A stretch of 64,000 nucleotides of DNA from Arenibacter sp. P308M17 (GCF_003426735.1 NZ_QVON01000011.1:1-64000); one strand, 5' to 3'. Positions 36,426-45,724 are shown, numbered from the stretch's first letter. Numbers and translations: made by a program. Notes: generated by a model from the sequence alone, not told the origin.

Positions 36426-37877
36426 TTATTCCTTTACCCAATTATTTGCAAAATCACAGTCCTTGTTTCCAGCATTAACACTCACATAGGTATCCTCGAT
36501 GTGCTCGTCCATCCATTTTTTAATGGCATTATACTGCTTTTCCCTTAGGGCCAATTCCTGGATCTTTATATAATCCTTGGCAAAATCCGCAACATGTTCA
36601 TCATAACGATTGGTGATTTTCATAATTTTGTACTTGGGGCCACCACCTCTGGGGTCGTTTTCCAGTATGGGCATGGAGATTTCATTGTCCTTGATGTCCC
36701 TCACCTGGTTATAGAGCGATGGTTCCATTTTGGTAAGTTCAAATCGGGAGCTATAGTCTTGTGGATTTCTTAACAAGCCTCCGTCAAATTTGGTTTCCTT
36801 CTCGTCCGAAAAATTTAAAGCTGCGGCCGCAAAGGTAAATTTACCGTCCATAACGCCCTGTCTAATGCTGTCCAATTCCTTTCTTGCATTATCCAATTCA
36901 TTTTGGGATATCTCGGGACTTATAAGAATGTGTCTTAGATCGAGTTCTTGACCTCTAATTTTTTCAACAAATATGATGTGATAACCATACTCGGTTTCGA
37001 ACGGCTCTGAAATCTCCCCTTCCCTAAGACTAAAAGCCACATCCTTAAATTCCTTAACAAATGGGGTCTCACGGGTCATACTGTAAAATCCGCCCTTGGA
37101 TTTGGATCCGGGATCTTGTGAATACAAAATGGCCTTCACGCTAAAACTGGCATCGTTCTCCAGAATATCGGCCCTTATACCATTTAATTTGTCTATCACC
37201 TTTTGCTTTTCCTCATCGGACGCCTTGGGCTCCTTAACTATCTGCGCAATCTCCAGCTCTGCTCCAAATATGGGTCTTTCATCTACTGGAATCTTGTTAA
37301 AGAACTGCCTAACCTCTTCCGGCGTAATCTCTATTTCCGAAATAATTTTGTTCTGCATTTTTTCGGACAGCATTCTAAGTTTGTTTATCTTGTAAAGATC
37401 CTCACGAAAACTGACCTCATCATCCTTTTTATAATAATTCAATACCTTTTCCATGGAGCCGATCTGGGACACCAATTGTTGCAGTTGTCGATCCCCCTGG
37501 GCATTTACCTCATCATCAGAGACCAAAATACTATCCTGAACTGCCTGGTGCGCGTACAAACGATCTTCCATCAATTTGCCCAAAAGGCTGCATCTTGTAA
37601 CATCGGCAGTGGAAGCCCCTTGACTTTTAAGATCTATCAAGGTTTTTTCTATATCCGATTCCAAAATCACATAGTCGCCCACCACAGCGGCTATACCGTC
37701 CAATTTTATCTTTTTAAAATTGTTGACGGAATCGTTCTTGGAAACCATCGATTCCTCTACCATAACCTCTTGGGGTTCTACCTGGGTGTCCGGAAGATTT
37801 TCCGATTCCTGTGCGCCCAACATCCCTGTCAAGAATAAAATGTAAAGGGAAAAACCTGTTTTAATTACCTTGTTCAT
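36426..37877 (-). CDS. SurA-like periplasmic peptidylprolyl isomerase
   Basis: 483 aa from the proposed ATG at 37877. A signal peptide (FSLYILFLTGMLGAQ) leads to a SurA-like N-terminal helical region (DGIAAVVGDYVILESDIEKT, about 60-180) and two parvulin (PpiC) domains. The first includes ELEIAQIVKEPK and SKGGFYSMTRETPFVKEFKD; the second includes LDLRHILISPE and KFDGGLLRNPQ. It would assist outer-membrane protein folding. The start overlaps the end of the upstream lipoprotein gene by 17 nt, so the two are coupled. Confidence 0.92.
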   Translation of the reverse strand: MNKVIKTGFSLYILFLTGMLGAQESENLPDTQVEPQEVMVEESMVSKNDSVNNFKKIKLDGIAAVVGDYVILESDIEKTLIDLKSQGASTADVTRCSLLGKLMEDRLYAHQAVQDSILVSDDEVNAQGDRQLQQLVSQIGSMEKVLNYYKKDDEVSFREDLYKINKLRMLSEKMQNKIISEIEITPEEVRQFFNKIPVDERPIFGAELEIAQIVKEPKASDEEKQKVIDKLNGIRADILENDASFSVKAILYSQDPGSKSKGGFYSMTRETPFVKEFKDVAFSLREGEISEPFETEYGYHIIFVEKIRGQELDLRHILISPEISQNELDNARKELDSIRQGVMDGKFTFAAAALNFSDEKETKFDGGLLRNPQDYSSRFELTKMEPSLYNQVRDIKDNEISMPILENDPRGGGPKYKIMKITNRYDEHVADFAKDYIKIQELALREKQYNAIKKWMDEHIEDTYVSVNAGNKDCDFANNWVKE

Positions 37878-38754
37878 AAATTTCAAATTCTTTTTTTTTA
37901 ATAGCTTCATCCATTACCTCCACTTCCAGTTTTTTCATATAATCCAACTTCCTTCTATTTAAAAGCAGTTGCTTAATGGTAGGTTCTACATAAGTAAGGG
38001 GGGCAATATCATTGATTTCCAAGATATTGTTTACCTTGGCCAAATATACCCCTAAAGAGTCCTGTAATTCAAAAAATTGTGATTTTTTTAAGTACCTGTC
38101 CTGATTTTCAACGGTTAATGGTGCAATTTCTTCCATAACACGAAAGACACTTACCCAAATGGAATCGTTGAAATTTACCTTCCTAAATTGCACACTTATA
38201 GAATCCAAATAGCGCTTATCCGCCTCCTTAAAATCCTTTAATTTCTTGGCAATGATATCCTTGTCCAAATATTGTACCGGCAATTCCACAAACCTCAACT
38301 GTACTATCCTTTCCTTTAACTTAAAATTTTCCTTTTCACGCTCGTAGAACTCGGTAAGCTGGGTACGGGTTATGGCCGTATCATGGGATTTCAGTACCAA
38401 GGCCTCCTTATAGGCCCCTGTGTATAGATCCGTTCTGTAATTGGAGACCAATTGCTCAAAATACTCCAGCTTTTCTTCCGGAAGGTTTATCTTGGACTTG
38501 GAGAGCAACAGTTGCCTATACGCCCAATTATTAATATAATTATTGACCAAAGAGGTACTGTCCTCCTTGGACATATTGGCCAATAACAACTTTTTTAAAT
38601 CCTCCTTGTACAGGTACGTTTCCCCTACCCTGGCCACAGGAATTTTATTTTCCTGTTTTTTAAAAAGGGAATCACAAGATACAAAAATGCATAGCAATAC
38701 TATGCCTCCTAAAAATAATGGGACTTTTCCCAGCTGTATTTTACAAAAATCCAT
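37861..38754 (-). CDS. SurA_N-like lipoprotein, parvulin foldase partner
   Basis: 297 aa. A lipoprotein signal (VPLFLGGIVLLCIFVSC) is followed by a helical region like the N-terminal chaperone part of SurA/PrsA (IPVARVGETYLYKEDLKKLL, YINNWAYRQLLLSKSKINLP). No complete parvulin active site is visible. It probably acts as a membrane-anchored holdase with the SurA-like protein whose gene it overlaps. Homologues in flavobacteria are annotated as peptidylprolyl isomerase, which this sequence does not fully support. Confidence 0.8.
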   Translation of the reverse strand: MDFCKIQLGKVPLFLGGIVLLCIFVSCDSLFKKQENKIPVARVGETYLYKEDLKKLLLANMSKEDSTSLVNNYINNWAYRQLLLSKSKINLPEEKLEYFEQLVSNYRTDLYTGAYKEALVLKSHDTAITRTQLTEFYEREKENFKLKERIVQLRFVELPVQYLDKDIIAKKLKDFKEADKRYLDSISVQFRKVNFNDSIWVSVFRVMEEIAPLTVENQDRYLKKSQFFELQDSLGVYLAKVNNILEINDIAPLTYVEPTIKQLLLNRRKLDYMKKLEVEVMDEAIKKKEFEIYEQGN

Positions 38755-39079
38755 TCCGCAAATTTAGCAATTAAGCTGCATTATGCAAGGCCTCATTTCC
38801 CAATATAAATCCCGAACATTTATTGGAAGGTTTCCTGCATTTGTTATGGCTATTATTATTAATTTTATGAAATCATTTAAACTTTTCTGATTGAAGCGAA
38901 AATCAGCAATTTTTTGACCAGTTGAAGCCCTTTTTGAGTTGCATAGCAGAGCTACGGAACAAAAACCTTCCTGCCGGCAGGCATGAAAGGTGAAAAGTGG
39001 GCGAAAAAGAGCGATTCCTGCCCGACCTTGGTCAGGCGGGTTTTAGCCAATTGGGAAAAGTTTAAATAAGTTCTATACT
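38755..39079. repeat. Gene-free stretch with composite-repeat 3' module
   Basis: No gene seen. It includes a possible decayed element (GAGTTGCATAGCAGAGCTAC near 38936-38955), a perfect CCTGCCGGCAGG palindrome (38970-38981) and the module TCCTGCCCGACCTTGGTCAG with GCGGGTTTT ending about 39044. The module has the same layout as at 27.26, 31.68 and 41.06 kb. Confidence 0.45.
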
Positions 39080-39328
39080 ATGGCGGACAGACAAATAAAA
39101 CTTATTTGGGATTTTAGGGGCGAATCGGCCCAAAATACAGCGATACACCATAAAATACATCTTGAAGAATATGTGTTGGCCCATAATTTGACCTTGAACA
39201 TTACAGGACATAAGGACCTAAGTAACATGCATTCCATTGCATATGTGGTTGTTAGCGAAGCCGAGATGATCGCCGTTAGGAATGCCTTAAAACCACATCG
39301 CGGTGAAGTCTACATCACAAAAGACTAG
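39080..39328 (+). CDS. Small conserved hypothetical protein
   Basis: 82 aa, acidic to neutral, soluble, with no signal peptide or membrane helix. It begins MADRQIKLIWDFRGESAQNT and contains HHKIHLEEYVLAH and ALKPHRGEVYITKD. I recognise the pattern from short flavobacterial proteins of unknown function. Conserved His residues (HH and PHRGE) hint at metal or ligand binding, but this is speculative. It stands alone between two repeat-rich gaps, which argues that it is a maintained gene. Confidence 0.75.
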   Translation: MADRQIKLIWDFRGESAQNTAIHHKIHLEEYVLAHNLTLNITGHKDLSNMHSIAYVVVSEAEMIAVRNALKPHRGEVYITKD

Positions 39329-39774
39329 ATCATATCAAATCTAAGGTTTTGGAGCAGAATGGATTATATTTAAGCTGTAGGCTGTGGGCAAAAAAACATA
39401 TTTCACTTTGGACTATCAAAGTTTATAGAAAATTGTCGCGAGCAGGCCTGCCGACAAAGGCAGGGGTTTTTGAAAGGGTGGACAGTTGGCTGTAGCAGTT
39501 GGCAGGGAGAAAGTTCAAGGTTCAAGGTTTCAAAAATAGATTTCACTTTGAACTATCAAAGTTTATAGAAAATTATCGTGGGCTGGCCTGACGGCAAAGA
39601 CTGGGGATTTAACCATTAACTAACGTGAGATGAATGTATATTTTGTTTAAAATCAGCTATTTATACAACATCTGTCTGGTCGAGCGCCCGCCCGTATCAT
39701 TTTTTTTAAAATGCTTTAAATCAATGTAATGAAAATATTTTTATGTCGAACTCACGTTAACTAGATAAAAACAA
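39329..39774. repeat. Tandem pair of composite repeats
   Basis: No gene in 446 bp. Two copies of a 51-bp core, 39400-39450 and 39540-39590, agree at 46 of 51 positions; both begin ATTTCACTTTG and contain ACTATCAAAGTTTATAGAAA. The first is preceded by GCTGTAG-GCTGTGG-GCAAAAAAA (39373-39394), a two-unit heptamer array. Each is followed by a GGCCTG hairpin module. The final 150 bp before the next gene show nothing recognisable. Confidence 0.6.
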
Positions 39775-40917
39775 ATGGGCAGAAGATTATTTCTTTTTAT
39801 CCTTACAATAAGCACCCTACTTGTTTCATGCGCCGCCCGCACCGAGGACCCTGATCTTTTAAAAAAGGCCCTGGCCTCTAGCAATCCAAAAATACGGACT
39901 GTTATGGATAGTCTGGACCAATATGAGCTACAGGTAAGGTACACCCGGATCGATAGGTACAGGGACAGCATAATTTTTACGGACTACGATTTCCAGGTAA
40001 ACGACAGTAACTACTTCTACCCTGCAAGCACGGTCAAAATACTTACGGCTATACTTAGCCTGGAAAAACTGAACGAAACGGATTCCCTGGACCTGTATGC
40101 CCAATTCTATGTGGAAGGTGACTCCCTGGAAACGACCTTCGCAAATGAAATTTCAAAGATTTTTGCGGTAAGTGACAATGGGGCCAATAATCGACTTTTT
40201 GAATTTTTGGGGCAAGACCGAATAAACCAACGCCTAACGGACAAGGGCATAGCCCCTGTACGGATATCCCATCGCCTTTCAACAGAAAATGCTTATGAGG
40301 TAACCACAAGGCCGCTTATCATCTACTTGAACGATTCCACAATAAGCTGGTCAAAACCAAGTATAAATAAACCCGCAGTACCCTTGGCCCTGAACAGGAT
40401 AAAAAAAGGAACGGCCCATTACGAAGAAAACACTCTTATTAACGAACCCTTTGACTTTAGTCTAAAAAATTATTATCCCCTTAGCACCCAGAACGAGGTA
40501 TTAAAAAGAATAATTTTCCCGGAACAGTTTCCGAAAAACCAACAATTCAATCTTAGCCCGGAACAACATCACTTTCTCCTTAAGGCCATGTACGAACTGC
40601 CCAAAAATATAGGCTATGATACAAGGGAGTATTACGACGGCTATTGTAAGTTTTTCATGTTCGGGGATACACGGGATACCATTCCTGAATATCTTAAAAT
40701 ATACAATAAAGTAGGAAATGCCTATGGCACCATTACGGATTGTGCCTATATAACGGACCATAAAAACAAGGTGGAGTTTATGCTTACTGCCACCCTTTTG
40801 GTCAATAGGAACGGGGTCTTCAACGACAACAACTACGAGTACGAAAATATTGGACTTCCATTCCTGGCACAATTGGGAAGGGAGATCTACGACCTGGAAA
40901 TTGCTAAAAAACAATAA
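39775..40917 (+). CDS. Class A beta-lactamase-fold serine hydrolase, lipoprotein
   Basis: 380 aa. The lipoprotein signal ends at LLVSC. The serine hydrolase triad motifs are PASTVKIL (SxxK), VSDNGANNR (SDN) and YNKVGNAYG (in place of KTG). These fit the beta-lactamase2 family of penicillin-recognising enzymes. The KVG instead of KTG and the extra length make a true resistance enzyme doubtful; a peptidoglycan or peptide hydrolase is as likely. It is monocistronic, flanked on both sides by composite repeats. Confidence 0.85.
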   Translation: MGRRLFLFILTISTLLVSCAARTEDPDLLKKALASSNPKIRTVMDSLDQYELQVRYTRIDRYRDSIIFTDYDFQVNDSNYFYPASTVKILTAILSLEKLNETDSLDLYAQFYVEGDSLETTFANEISKIFAVSDNGANNRLFEFLGQDRINQRLTDKGIAPVRISHRLSTENAYEVTTRPLIIYLNDSTISWSKPSINKPAVPLALNRIKKGTAHYEENTLINEPFDFSLKNYYPLSTQNEVLKRIIFPEQFPKNQQFNLSPEQHHFLLKAMYELPKNIGYDTREYYDGYCKFFMFGDTRDTIPEYLKIYNKVGNAYGTITDCAYITDHKNKVEFMLTATLLVNRNGVFNDNNYEYENIGLPFLAQLGREIYDLEIAKKQ

Positions 40918-40933
40918 TAATGACCGGCCGTGG

Positions 40934-40989
40934 GCCGTAAGCAGTAAGCAGTAAGCAGTAAGCAGTAAGCAGTAAGCAGTAAGCAGTAA
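40934..40989. repeat. Heptamer tandem array GCAGTAA
   Basis: Eight 7-bp units: one GCCGTAA and seven perfect GCAGTAA, followed by GCAAAAAA. It opens a composite element that continues with the core ATTTTACTTTGGACTATCAA at 41001-41020 and a GC-rich hairpin module to about 41102. Confidence 0.95.
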
Positions 40990-41112
40990 GCAAAAAACAG
41001 ATTTTACTTTGGACTATCAAAATCTATAGAAACATATTCCGTTAACCATCGGAAGCTGGCCGGCAAAGGCAGGCCCGTCCGAACGACAGAGGGCGGGGTT
41101 TTAACCTTTAAG
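40990..41112. repeat. Core and 3' module of the composite repeat
   Basis: The core at 41001-41033 matches the cores at 39400 and 39540 at most positions. It is followed by GGCCGGCAAAGGCAGG and CCGTCCGAACGACAGAGGGC with GGGGTTTTAACCTTT, closely like 27.26-27.30 kb. Confidence 0.6.
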
Positions 41113-41187
41113 TGGGTAATAAATATTGGGCACCAAGATGAAAGCCATAAAATCACCATAAGGACAGGGCTCAATTTAGTAATTTCC

Positions 41188-41195
41188 TATTTTTG
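41188..41195 (+). promoter_or_regulatory. -7 promoter element of the EamA transporter gene
   Basis: TATTTTTG matches TAnnTTTG; start expected near 41202, about 14 nt before the ATG. Confidence 0.5.
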
Positions 41196-41215
41196 TCCAT
41201 GAAGTGATTTAAAAA

Positions 41216-42112
41216 ATGATAACAAAACCACGTATCGCCCTTATTATTGGGATAATCTGTATTTCCATTTTTCCAATATTGGTGAAACTCAATTACACTC
41301 CCGGCCTTATTTCCGCATTCTATCGAATGGCCATAGCCTTGGGCATCATTCTGCCCTACATACTATGCACCAAATCCTTAAAAATTCCGGAACGAAGCAC
41401 TTTGATACTTACCCTGCTGTCCGGAGTATGCTTTGGGTCCGATGTGGCCGTATGGAACATAGCCATACAGGAATCCACGGCAACGCAGGCATCGTTCTTG
41501 ACGAACCTGTCCCCGGTCTGGGTTGGGATCGGAACATTTTTATTTCTAAGGCCCAAACCCTCGGTTAACTTTTGGATAGGTACCCTAATTGCCCTCTTGG
41601 GAATGATTACCTTGGTTGGATTTAAATTTTTTGCCAGACTTACTTTTGATATCGGCTTTAGTTTTGGATTGCTTTCCGGAGTGTTCTATGCCATCTACAT
41701 CCTAATCAGTAAAAACGTACTTGCCAAGATGACCATAGTCAATTTTATGGCCCTAAGCCTAATTTCTTCTACCCTCTTTTTGGGAATCCTATCGTTTGCA
41801 CTGGGAGAACCCTTTAATGGTTTCTCTAATACGGGATGGTTTGTACTTTTTATCCAAGGATCGGTATGTCAATTATTGGCCTGGCTGTCCATCAGCTATG
41901 CCACCCAACATATGCGGGCCACAAGAGTCTCTTTGAGCCTATTGGCACAGGCCATTTTGGCCACCATTTTGGCATGGGCATTACTAGATGAAATAATTAC
42001 CCTACAAATGATTCTGGGAGGCATTATCCTACTCTTTGGGATCCGACTTACCTTTTACGACAAGCCACTTGTTGAACCATTTAAACCCAAGGCTAAACTC
42101 CCGCCTCTTTAA
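41216..42112 (+). CDS. EamA/DMT-family transporter
   Basis: 298 aa integral membrane protein with about ten helices in two EamA repeats (first about 8-133, second about 148-282). FYRMAIALGIILPYIL and WNIAIQESTATQASFLTNLSPVW are typical of the first repeat, and LLAQAILATILAWALLDEIITLQMILGGIILLFG of the second is seen in shorter form. Family members export amino acids or metabolites; the substrate is unknown. The 3' end overlaps the convergent TIM-barrel gene by 20 bp. Confidence 0.9.
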   Translation: MITKPRIALIIGIICISIFPILVKLNYTPGLISAFYRMAIALGIILPYILCTKSLKIPERSTLILTLLSGVCFGSDVAVWNIAIQESTATQASFLTNLSPVWVGIGTFLFLRPKPSVNFWIGTLIALLGMITLVGFKFFARLTFDIGFSFGLLSGVFYAIYILISKNVLAKMTIVNFMALSLISSTLFLGILSFALGEPFNGFSNTGWFVLFIQGSVCQLLAWLSISYATQHMRATRVSLSLLAQAILATILAWALLDEIITLQMILGGIILLFGIRLTFYDKPLVEPFKPKAKLPPL

Positions 42113-43037
42113 TTACCTTTAAGGTCTTTTGCAATCCGGTTTTGGCCACCTCCAACAAATCCATACTATGGTATTCCGGGTTGTACAGTTCCAAAGATAT
42201 GCACCCATTGAAGCCTGTGGTCTTAAGGTCTTTTAAAATCTGTGGCAGCGGCAGGATTCCGTCTCCGGGATAGACCCTATGTTTGTCCTCCATATCTGCT
42301 AGTTCCATTCCTTTGGGTGCATCGTTAAACTGAAAAATAGCAAAGATATTGCCATTTAAAAGTTTCAACCCTTCAAAACCGCCCTCTGAAATATACATAT
42401 GATATACATCCGGTATAATCTTGGCTTCAGGGTGATTGGCGTCCAAGGCTACAGCAGTTGCCTGCCCCATGGTCTTCAGTGGAAACATCTTCACAAATAC
42501 CAGTGCCGGGATTACATTATACTCTGAAATACCAATTTCCAATAATCTTCTGTAACAAGAGGCTACAAAAGCCACATCATAATTCTCCCCAACCTGATTG
42601 GGTATGGCCTGTACATAGGTACAACCTATTTCCGAGGCCATTCTCATTCTATTTTTGGTTTCGGGCAAAGATTTTTGAAATTCTTCCTCATTTTTGGGAA
42701 TGCAGCCCCATAAACCTATCATACTGGGCACAAATAATCCGGCTTCCTTTATTTTAACACCTAATTTCTTAAGATCTCCCCCGCTTTTCTCGTACTCTGC
42801 CAAATCGCTGTCCCAAGGCTCTATCGCATCATAGCCAGCAGCAATGGCAATTTCCACCTTCTTTTCCAAGCCCTTTGCAGGTCTTATGGTCGCCGTATCC
42901 AAACAGATAGGCCATGGACTTTGTCCGTTTTGATATCTTTTTACTTTTTTAGGAATTTCCATCGGCAATGTATTGGCCAATGAGATAGTTGCAACACCAG
43001 CGGTGGCTGCTCCTGCAATAAAGGATCTGCGATTCAT
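42093..43037 (-). CDS. Tat-exported xylose isomerase-like TIM barrel protein (hydroxypyruvate isomerase-like)
   Basis: 314 aa. It begins MNRRSFIAGAATAGVATISL, a twin-arginine signal. The rest is an AP_endonuc_2/xylose isomerase-like TIM barrel (AIAAGYDAIEPWDSDLAEYE, FVPSMIGLWG, IIPDVYHMYISEGGFEGLK, FQFNDAPKGM, YPGDGILPLPQILKDL, GCISLELYNPEY). Metal ligands are expected in the Glu/Asp/His residues of these strands. Database labels for relatives include hydroxypyruvate isomerase and sugar phosphate isomerase/epimerase; the substrate is unproven. The ATG at 43037 is chosen because it gives the RR signal. Confidence 0.85.
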   Translation of the reverse strand: MNRRSFIAGAATAGVATISLANTLPMEIPKKVKRYQNGQSPWPICLDTATIRPAKGLEKKVEIAIAAGYDAIEPWDSDLAEYEKSGGDLKKLGVKIKEAGLFVPSMIGLWGCIPKNEEEFQKSLPETKNRMRMASEIGCTYVQAIPNQVGENYDVAFVASCYRRLLEIGISEYNVIPALVFVKMFPLKTMGQATAVALDANHPEAKIIPDVYHMYISEGGFEGLKLLNGNIFAIFQFNDAPKGMELADMEDKHRVYPGDGILPLPQILKDLKTTGFNGCISLELYNPEYHSMDLLEVAKTGLQKTLKVIKEAGV

Positions 43038-43204
43038 ATTTATGTCTGTTATTCGACTAAAATATAAAAAAAGCGACTTATATCCTACTTTGGGGCAAGA
43101 ACCTAAGGTTGTAGTTTTGAAATATAACAAATAGCTTACCCAAAAGACCAAAGATTATTTAACCTATTCCCCGGAACCCTGAAAATTAAACCAAAAATAA
43201 CGGA

Positions 43205-44512
43205 TCAGCCTTGGATCGGCTCCCCGTAAAGGTCAAAATCCGCAGCTTCAAAAATATGAAGATCAACAAATTCCCCTACTTTCAGATAGTGCTTTGCCGC
43301 ATCTACCAAGACTTCGTTATCCACATCGGGAGAATCGAACTCGGAGCGGCCCACAAAATATTTACCTTCCTTACGGTCTATGATACAACGCAAGGTTTTA
43401 CCCACTTTTTCTTGGTTCAACTCCCATGAAATCTGGGACTGAAGCTCCATAATCTCCGAAGCCCTTTGCTGTTTCACTTCCTCCGGAACATCATCTTCCA
43501 AATTATAGGCGTGGGTATTTTCTTCGTGGCTATATGTAAAACAGCCCAATCGTTCAAAACGCATTTCTTCCACCCAACTTTTCAAGGTTTGAAAATCTTC
43601 CTCCGTTTCCCCCGGATAGCCAACGATCAAGGTGGTCCTTATTGTCATTCCAGGCACGGCGGCCCTAAAGTCCTGCAACAATTTTGTTGTTTTGACCTGT
43701 GTAGTACCCCTTCGCATACTCTTTAATATGGCATCCGAAATGTGCTGCAATGGGATATCCAGGTAATTACAAACCTTAGTTTCACGTTTCATTACTTCCA
43801 GGACATCCATAGGAAATCCGGTGGGGAAAGCATAATGTAATCTGATCCATTCAATACCTTCCACCTTCACCAACTCCTTGAGCAATTCCGCCAAATTCCT
43901 TTTCTTATAAAGGTCCAATCCGTAATAAGTTAGATCCTGTGCAATAAGAATCAATTCCTTGACCCCTTTGGCCGCCAATTTATTGGCTTCAGTAACCAGA
44001 TCCTCTATAGGGGTACTCCTGTGTTTGCCCCGCATGATGGGGATGGCACAGAAAGAACAAGGCCGATCGCAGCCCTCTGCAATTTTAAGATAGGCATAAT
44101 TTTTAGGGGTGGTCGTTAACCGCTCCCCTATAAGTTCGTGCTTATAATCGGCCCCCAGGGCCTTTAATAAATTAGGCAGTTCACTGGTTCCGAAATACTC
44201 GTCCACATTGGGGATCTCCTTTTGCAGATCCGGTTTGTAGCGCTCGCTTAAGCAGCCTGTAACAAATACCTTGTCCACTTCCCCTGCCTCCTTTTTTTGA
44301 ACGTACTCCAAAATGGTATTGACACTCTCCTCCTTGGCATTGGCAATAAAGCCGCAGGTGTTTATCACCACCACATTCCCTTCCTCCTCATGCACGACTT
44401 CCTTGTTATTGGCCCTCAATTGACCCATCAATACCTCGGAATCGTATACATTCTTGGAACAGCCCAAGGTTACTACATTGATCCTATTCTTCTTAAGTGA
44501 CTTAGTACGCAT
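43205..44512 (-). CDS. rimO: Ribosomal protein S12 methylthiotransferase
   Basis: 435 aa radical-SAM enzyme that adds a methylthio group to an Asp of S12. The N-terminal MTTase domain holds NVVTLGCSKNVYDSEVLMG, VVINTCGFI and VTGCLSERY (three cluster cysteines). The radical SAM motif is CDRPCSFCAIP (CxxxCxxC), and a C-terminal TRAM domain follows (GKTLRCIIDRKEGKYFVGRS). The ATG at 44512 (MRTKSLKKNRI) is preferred over the TTG at 44563 because the -7 box lies between them. The length and C-terminus separate it from MiaB. Confidence 0.95.
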   Translation of the reverse strand: MRTKSLKKNRINVVTLGCSKNVYDSEVLMGQLRANNKEVVHEEEGNVVVINTCGFIANAKEESVNTILEYVQKKEAGEVDKVFVTGCLSERYKPDLQKEIPNVDEYFGTSELPNLLKALGADYKHELIGERLTTTPKNYAYLKIAEGCDRPCSFCAIPIMRGKHRSTPIEDLVTEANKLAAKGVKELILIAQDLTYYGLDLYKKRNLAELLKELVKVEGIEWIRLHYAFPTGFPMDVLEVMKRETKVCNYLDIPLQHISDAILKSMRRGTTQVKTTKLLQDFRAAVPGMTIRTTLIVGYPGETEEDFQTLKSWVEEMRFERLGCFTYSHEENTHAYNLEDDVPEEVKQQRASEIMELQSQISWELNQEKVGKTLRCIIDRKEGKYFVGRSEFDSPDVDNEVLVDAAKHYLKVGEFVDLHIFEAADFDLYGEPIQG

Positions 44513-44528
44513 ATGTTTAAATAAAGTG

Positions 44529-44536
44529 CAAAAGTA
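44529..44536 (-). promoter_or_regulatory. -7 promoter element of rimO
   Basis: On the minus strand TACTTTTG matches TAnnTTTG, 16 bp before the chosen ATG. No clear -33 TTG. Confidence 0.45.
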
Positions 44537-44630
44537 CAATTTGAAAAAAGATTGTAGTACCATTATATCTTTTTTTATTCTTTTAACGTTAAACCTTTAT
44601 AACCTATTGATATCTAGTAAATAAAGCCTA

Positions 44631-45719
44631 ATGAAAACCCCCTTTTTTATTTCAAGTTTGTTGGTTGTCTACTGCCTAATGGGATGCTCCAATGATAATG
44701 ATGGCCAAATACCTATTCCCCCAGAGGAAGGCCTATATTTTCCCCCAATAAATTCCGATGAATGGGAAACGGTGTCCCTTGAAGAGCTGGAATGGGATTC
44801 AAGTGCGGAACAACCACTTTACAACTTCCTGGAAACCAATAAAACGGAAGCCTTTATCCTATTGAAGGATGGAAAAATTGTTATGGAAAAATATTTTGGA
44901 AGCTTTAACGCTACCAAAAATCACACTTGGAACTCCGCAGCCAAAACCTTGACCGCCTTTACTGTGGGAATTGCCCAAAAGGAAGGATTTCTAGCCTTGG
45001 ACAATTCTTCCTCAGACTATATGGGAACGGGATGGTCCTCCCTAAGTCCGGAGCAGGAAGCCCAGATAACCGTAAAAAACCATCTTACCATGACTTCAGG
45101 TCTGGATTTTACGGGTGATAACAGTTTTTGTACGGATGTGGAGTGTTTGATTTACAAGGATGCCCCCAACAGCTTTTGGTATTACCACAATGCGGCCTAT
45201 ACCCTGCTGGATAATATTATAAGTGGTGCTGTTGGCCAAGATTATAAGGAATACTTTAATGAAAAGGTGCGCGATAAAATTGGGATGCAGGGATCCTGGA
45301 TAAAGACAGGATATCTTAATCTTTACTTTAGCAATGCCCGAAGCATGGCCCGATTTGGACTATTAAACCTCAACAAGGGAAGATGGGAAGATACCCTTAT
45401 TCTGGACGACCCCGGCTATTTTACGGAAATGACCACCACTTCCCAAGAACTGAACAAGTCCTATGGCTATCTCTGGTGGCTGAATGGAAAAAGTAGTTAT
45501 AGAATCCCCGGTTCCGAAGAACTTTTTCCCGGAAAGCTAATTCCCAATGCTCCGGACGACCTAATAGCCGGACTGGGTGCCTTTGACCAAAAACTATACA
45601 TAGTACCCAGTAAAAGATTGGTAATTATACGTATGGGCGATTCCGCCAATGAAGATGAATTGGGACCAACTAGCTTTGACAACGATTTGTGGGAAAAAAT
45701 AAATGAGGTGATCGACTAA
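44631..45719 (+). CDS. Class C beta-lactamase-family serine hydrolase, lipoprotein
   Basis: 362 aa. The lipoprotein signal ends at CLMGC followed by SNDNDG, suited to surface export. The catalytic motifs are WNSAAKTLT (SxxK) and YYHNAAYTLL (YxN). The third motif region, LGAFDQKLYIVPSKRLVII, corresponds to the GHGGQ/HxG part of esterase-like members. Relatives include esterases and D-amino acid amidases; antibiotic hydrolysis should not be assumed. It is convergent with the alpha/beta hydrolase, with a composite repeat between. Confidence 0.87.
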   Translation: MKTPFFISSLLVVYCLMGCSNDNDGQIPIPPEEGLYFPPINSDEWETVSLEELEWDSSAEQPLYNFLETNKTEAFILLKDGKIVMEKYFGSFNATKNHTWNSAAKTLTAFTVGIAQKEGFLALDNSSSDYMGTGWSSLSPEQEAQITVKNHLTMTSGLDFTGDNSFCTDVECLIYKDAPNSFWYYHNAAYTLLDNIISGAVGQDYKEYFNEKVRDKIGMQGSWIKTGYLNLYFSNARSMARFGLLNLNKGRWEDTLILDDPGYFTEMTTTSQELNKSYGYLWWLNGKSSYRIPGSEELFPGKLIPNAPDDLIAGLGAFDQKLYIVPSKRLVIIRMGDSANEDELGPTSFDNDLWEKINEVID

Positions 45720-45724
45720 ACTAT

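Noticed and set aside
39775-40917. Antibiotic resistance beta-lactamase
   Set aside because: The SxxK and SDN motifs are present, but the KTG motif reads KVG and the protein is long; resistance cannot be claimed from this.
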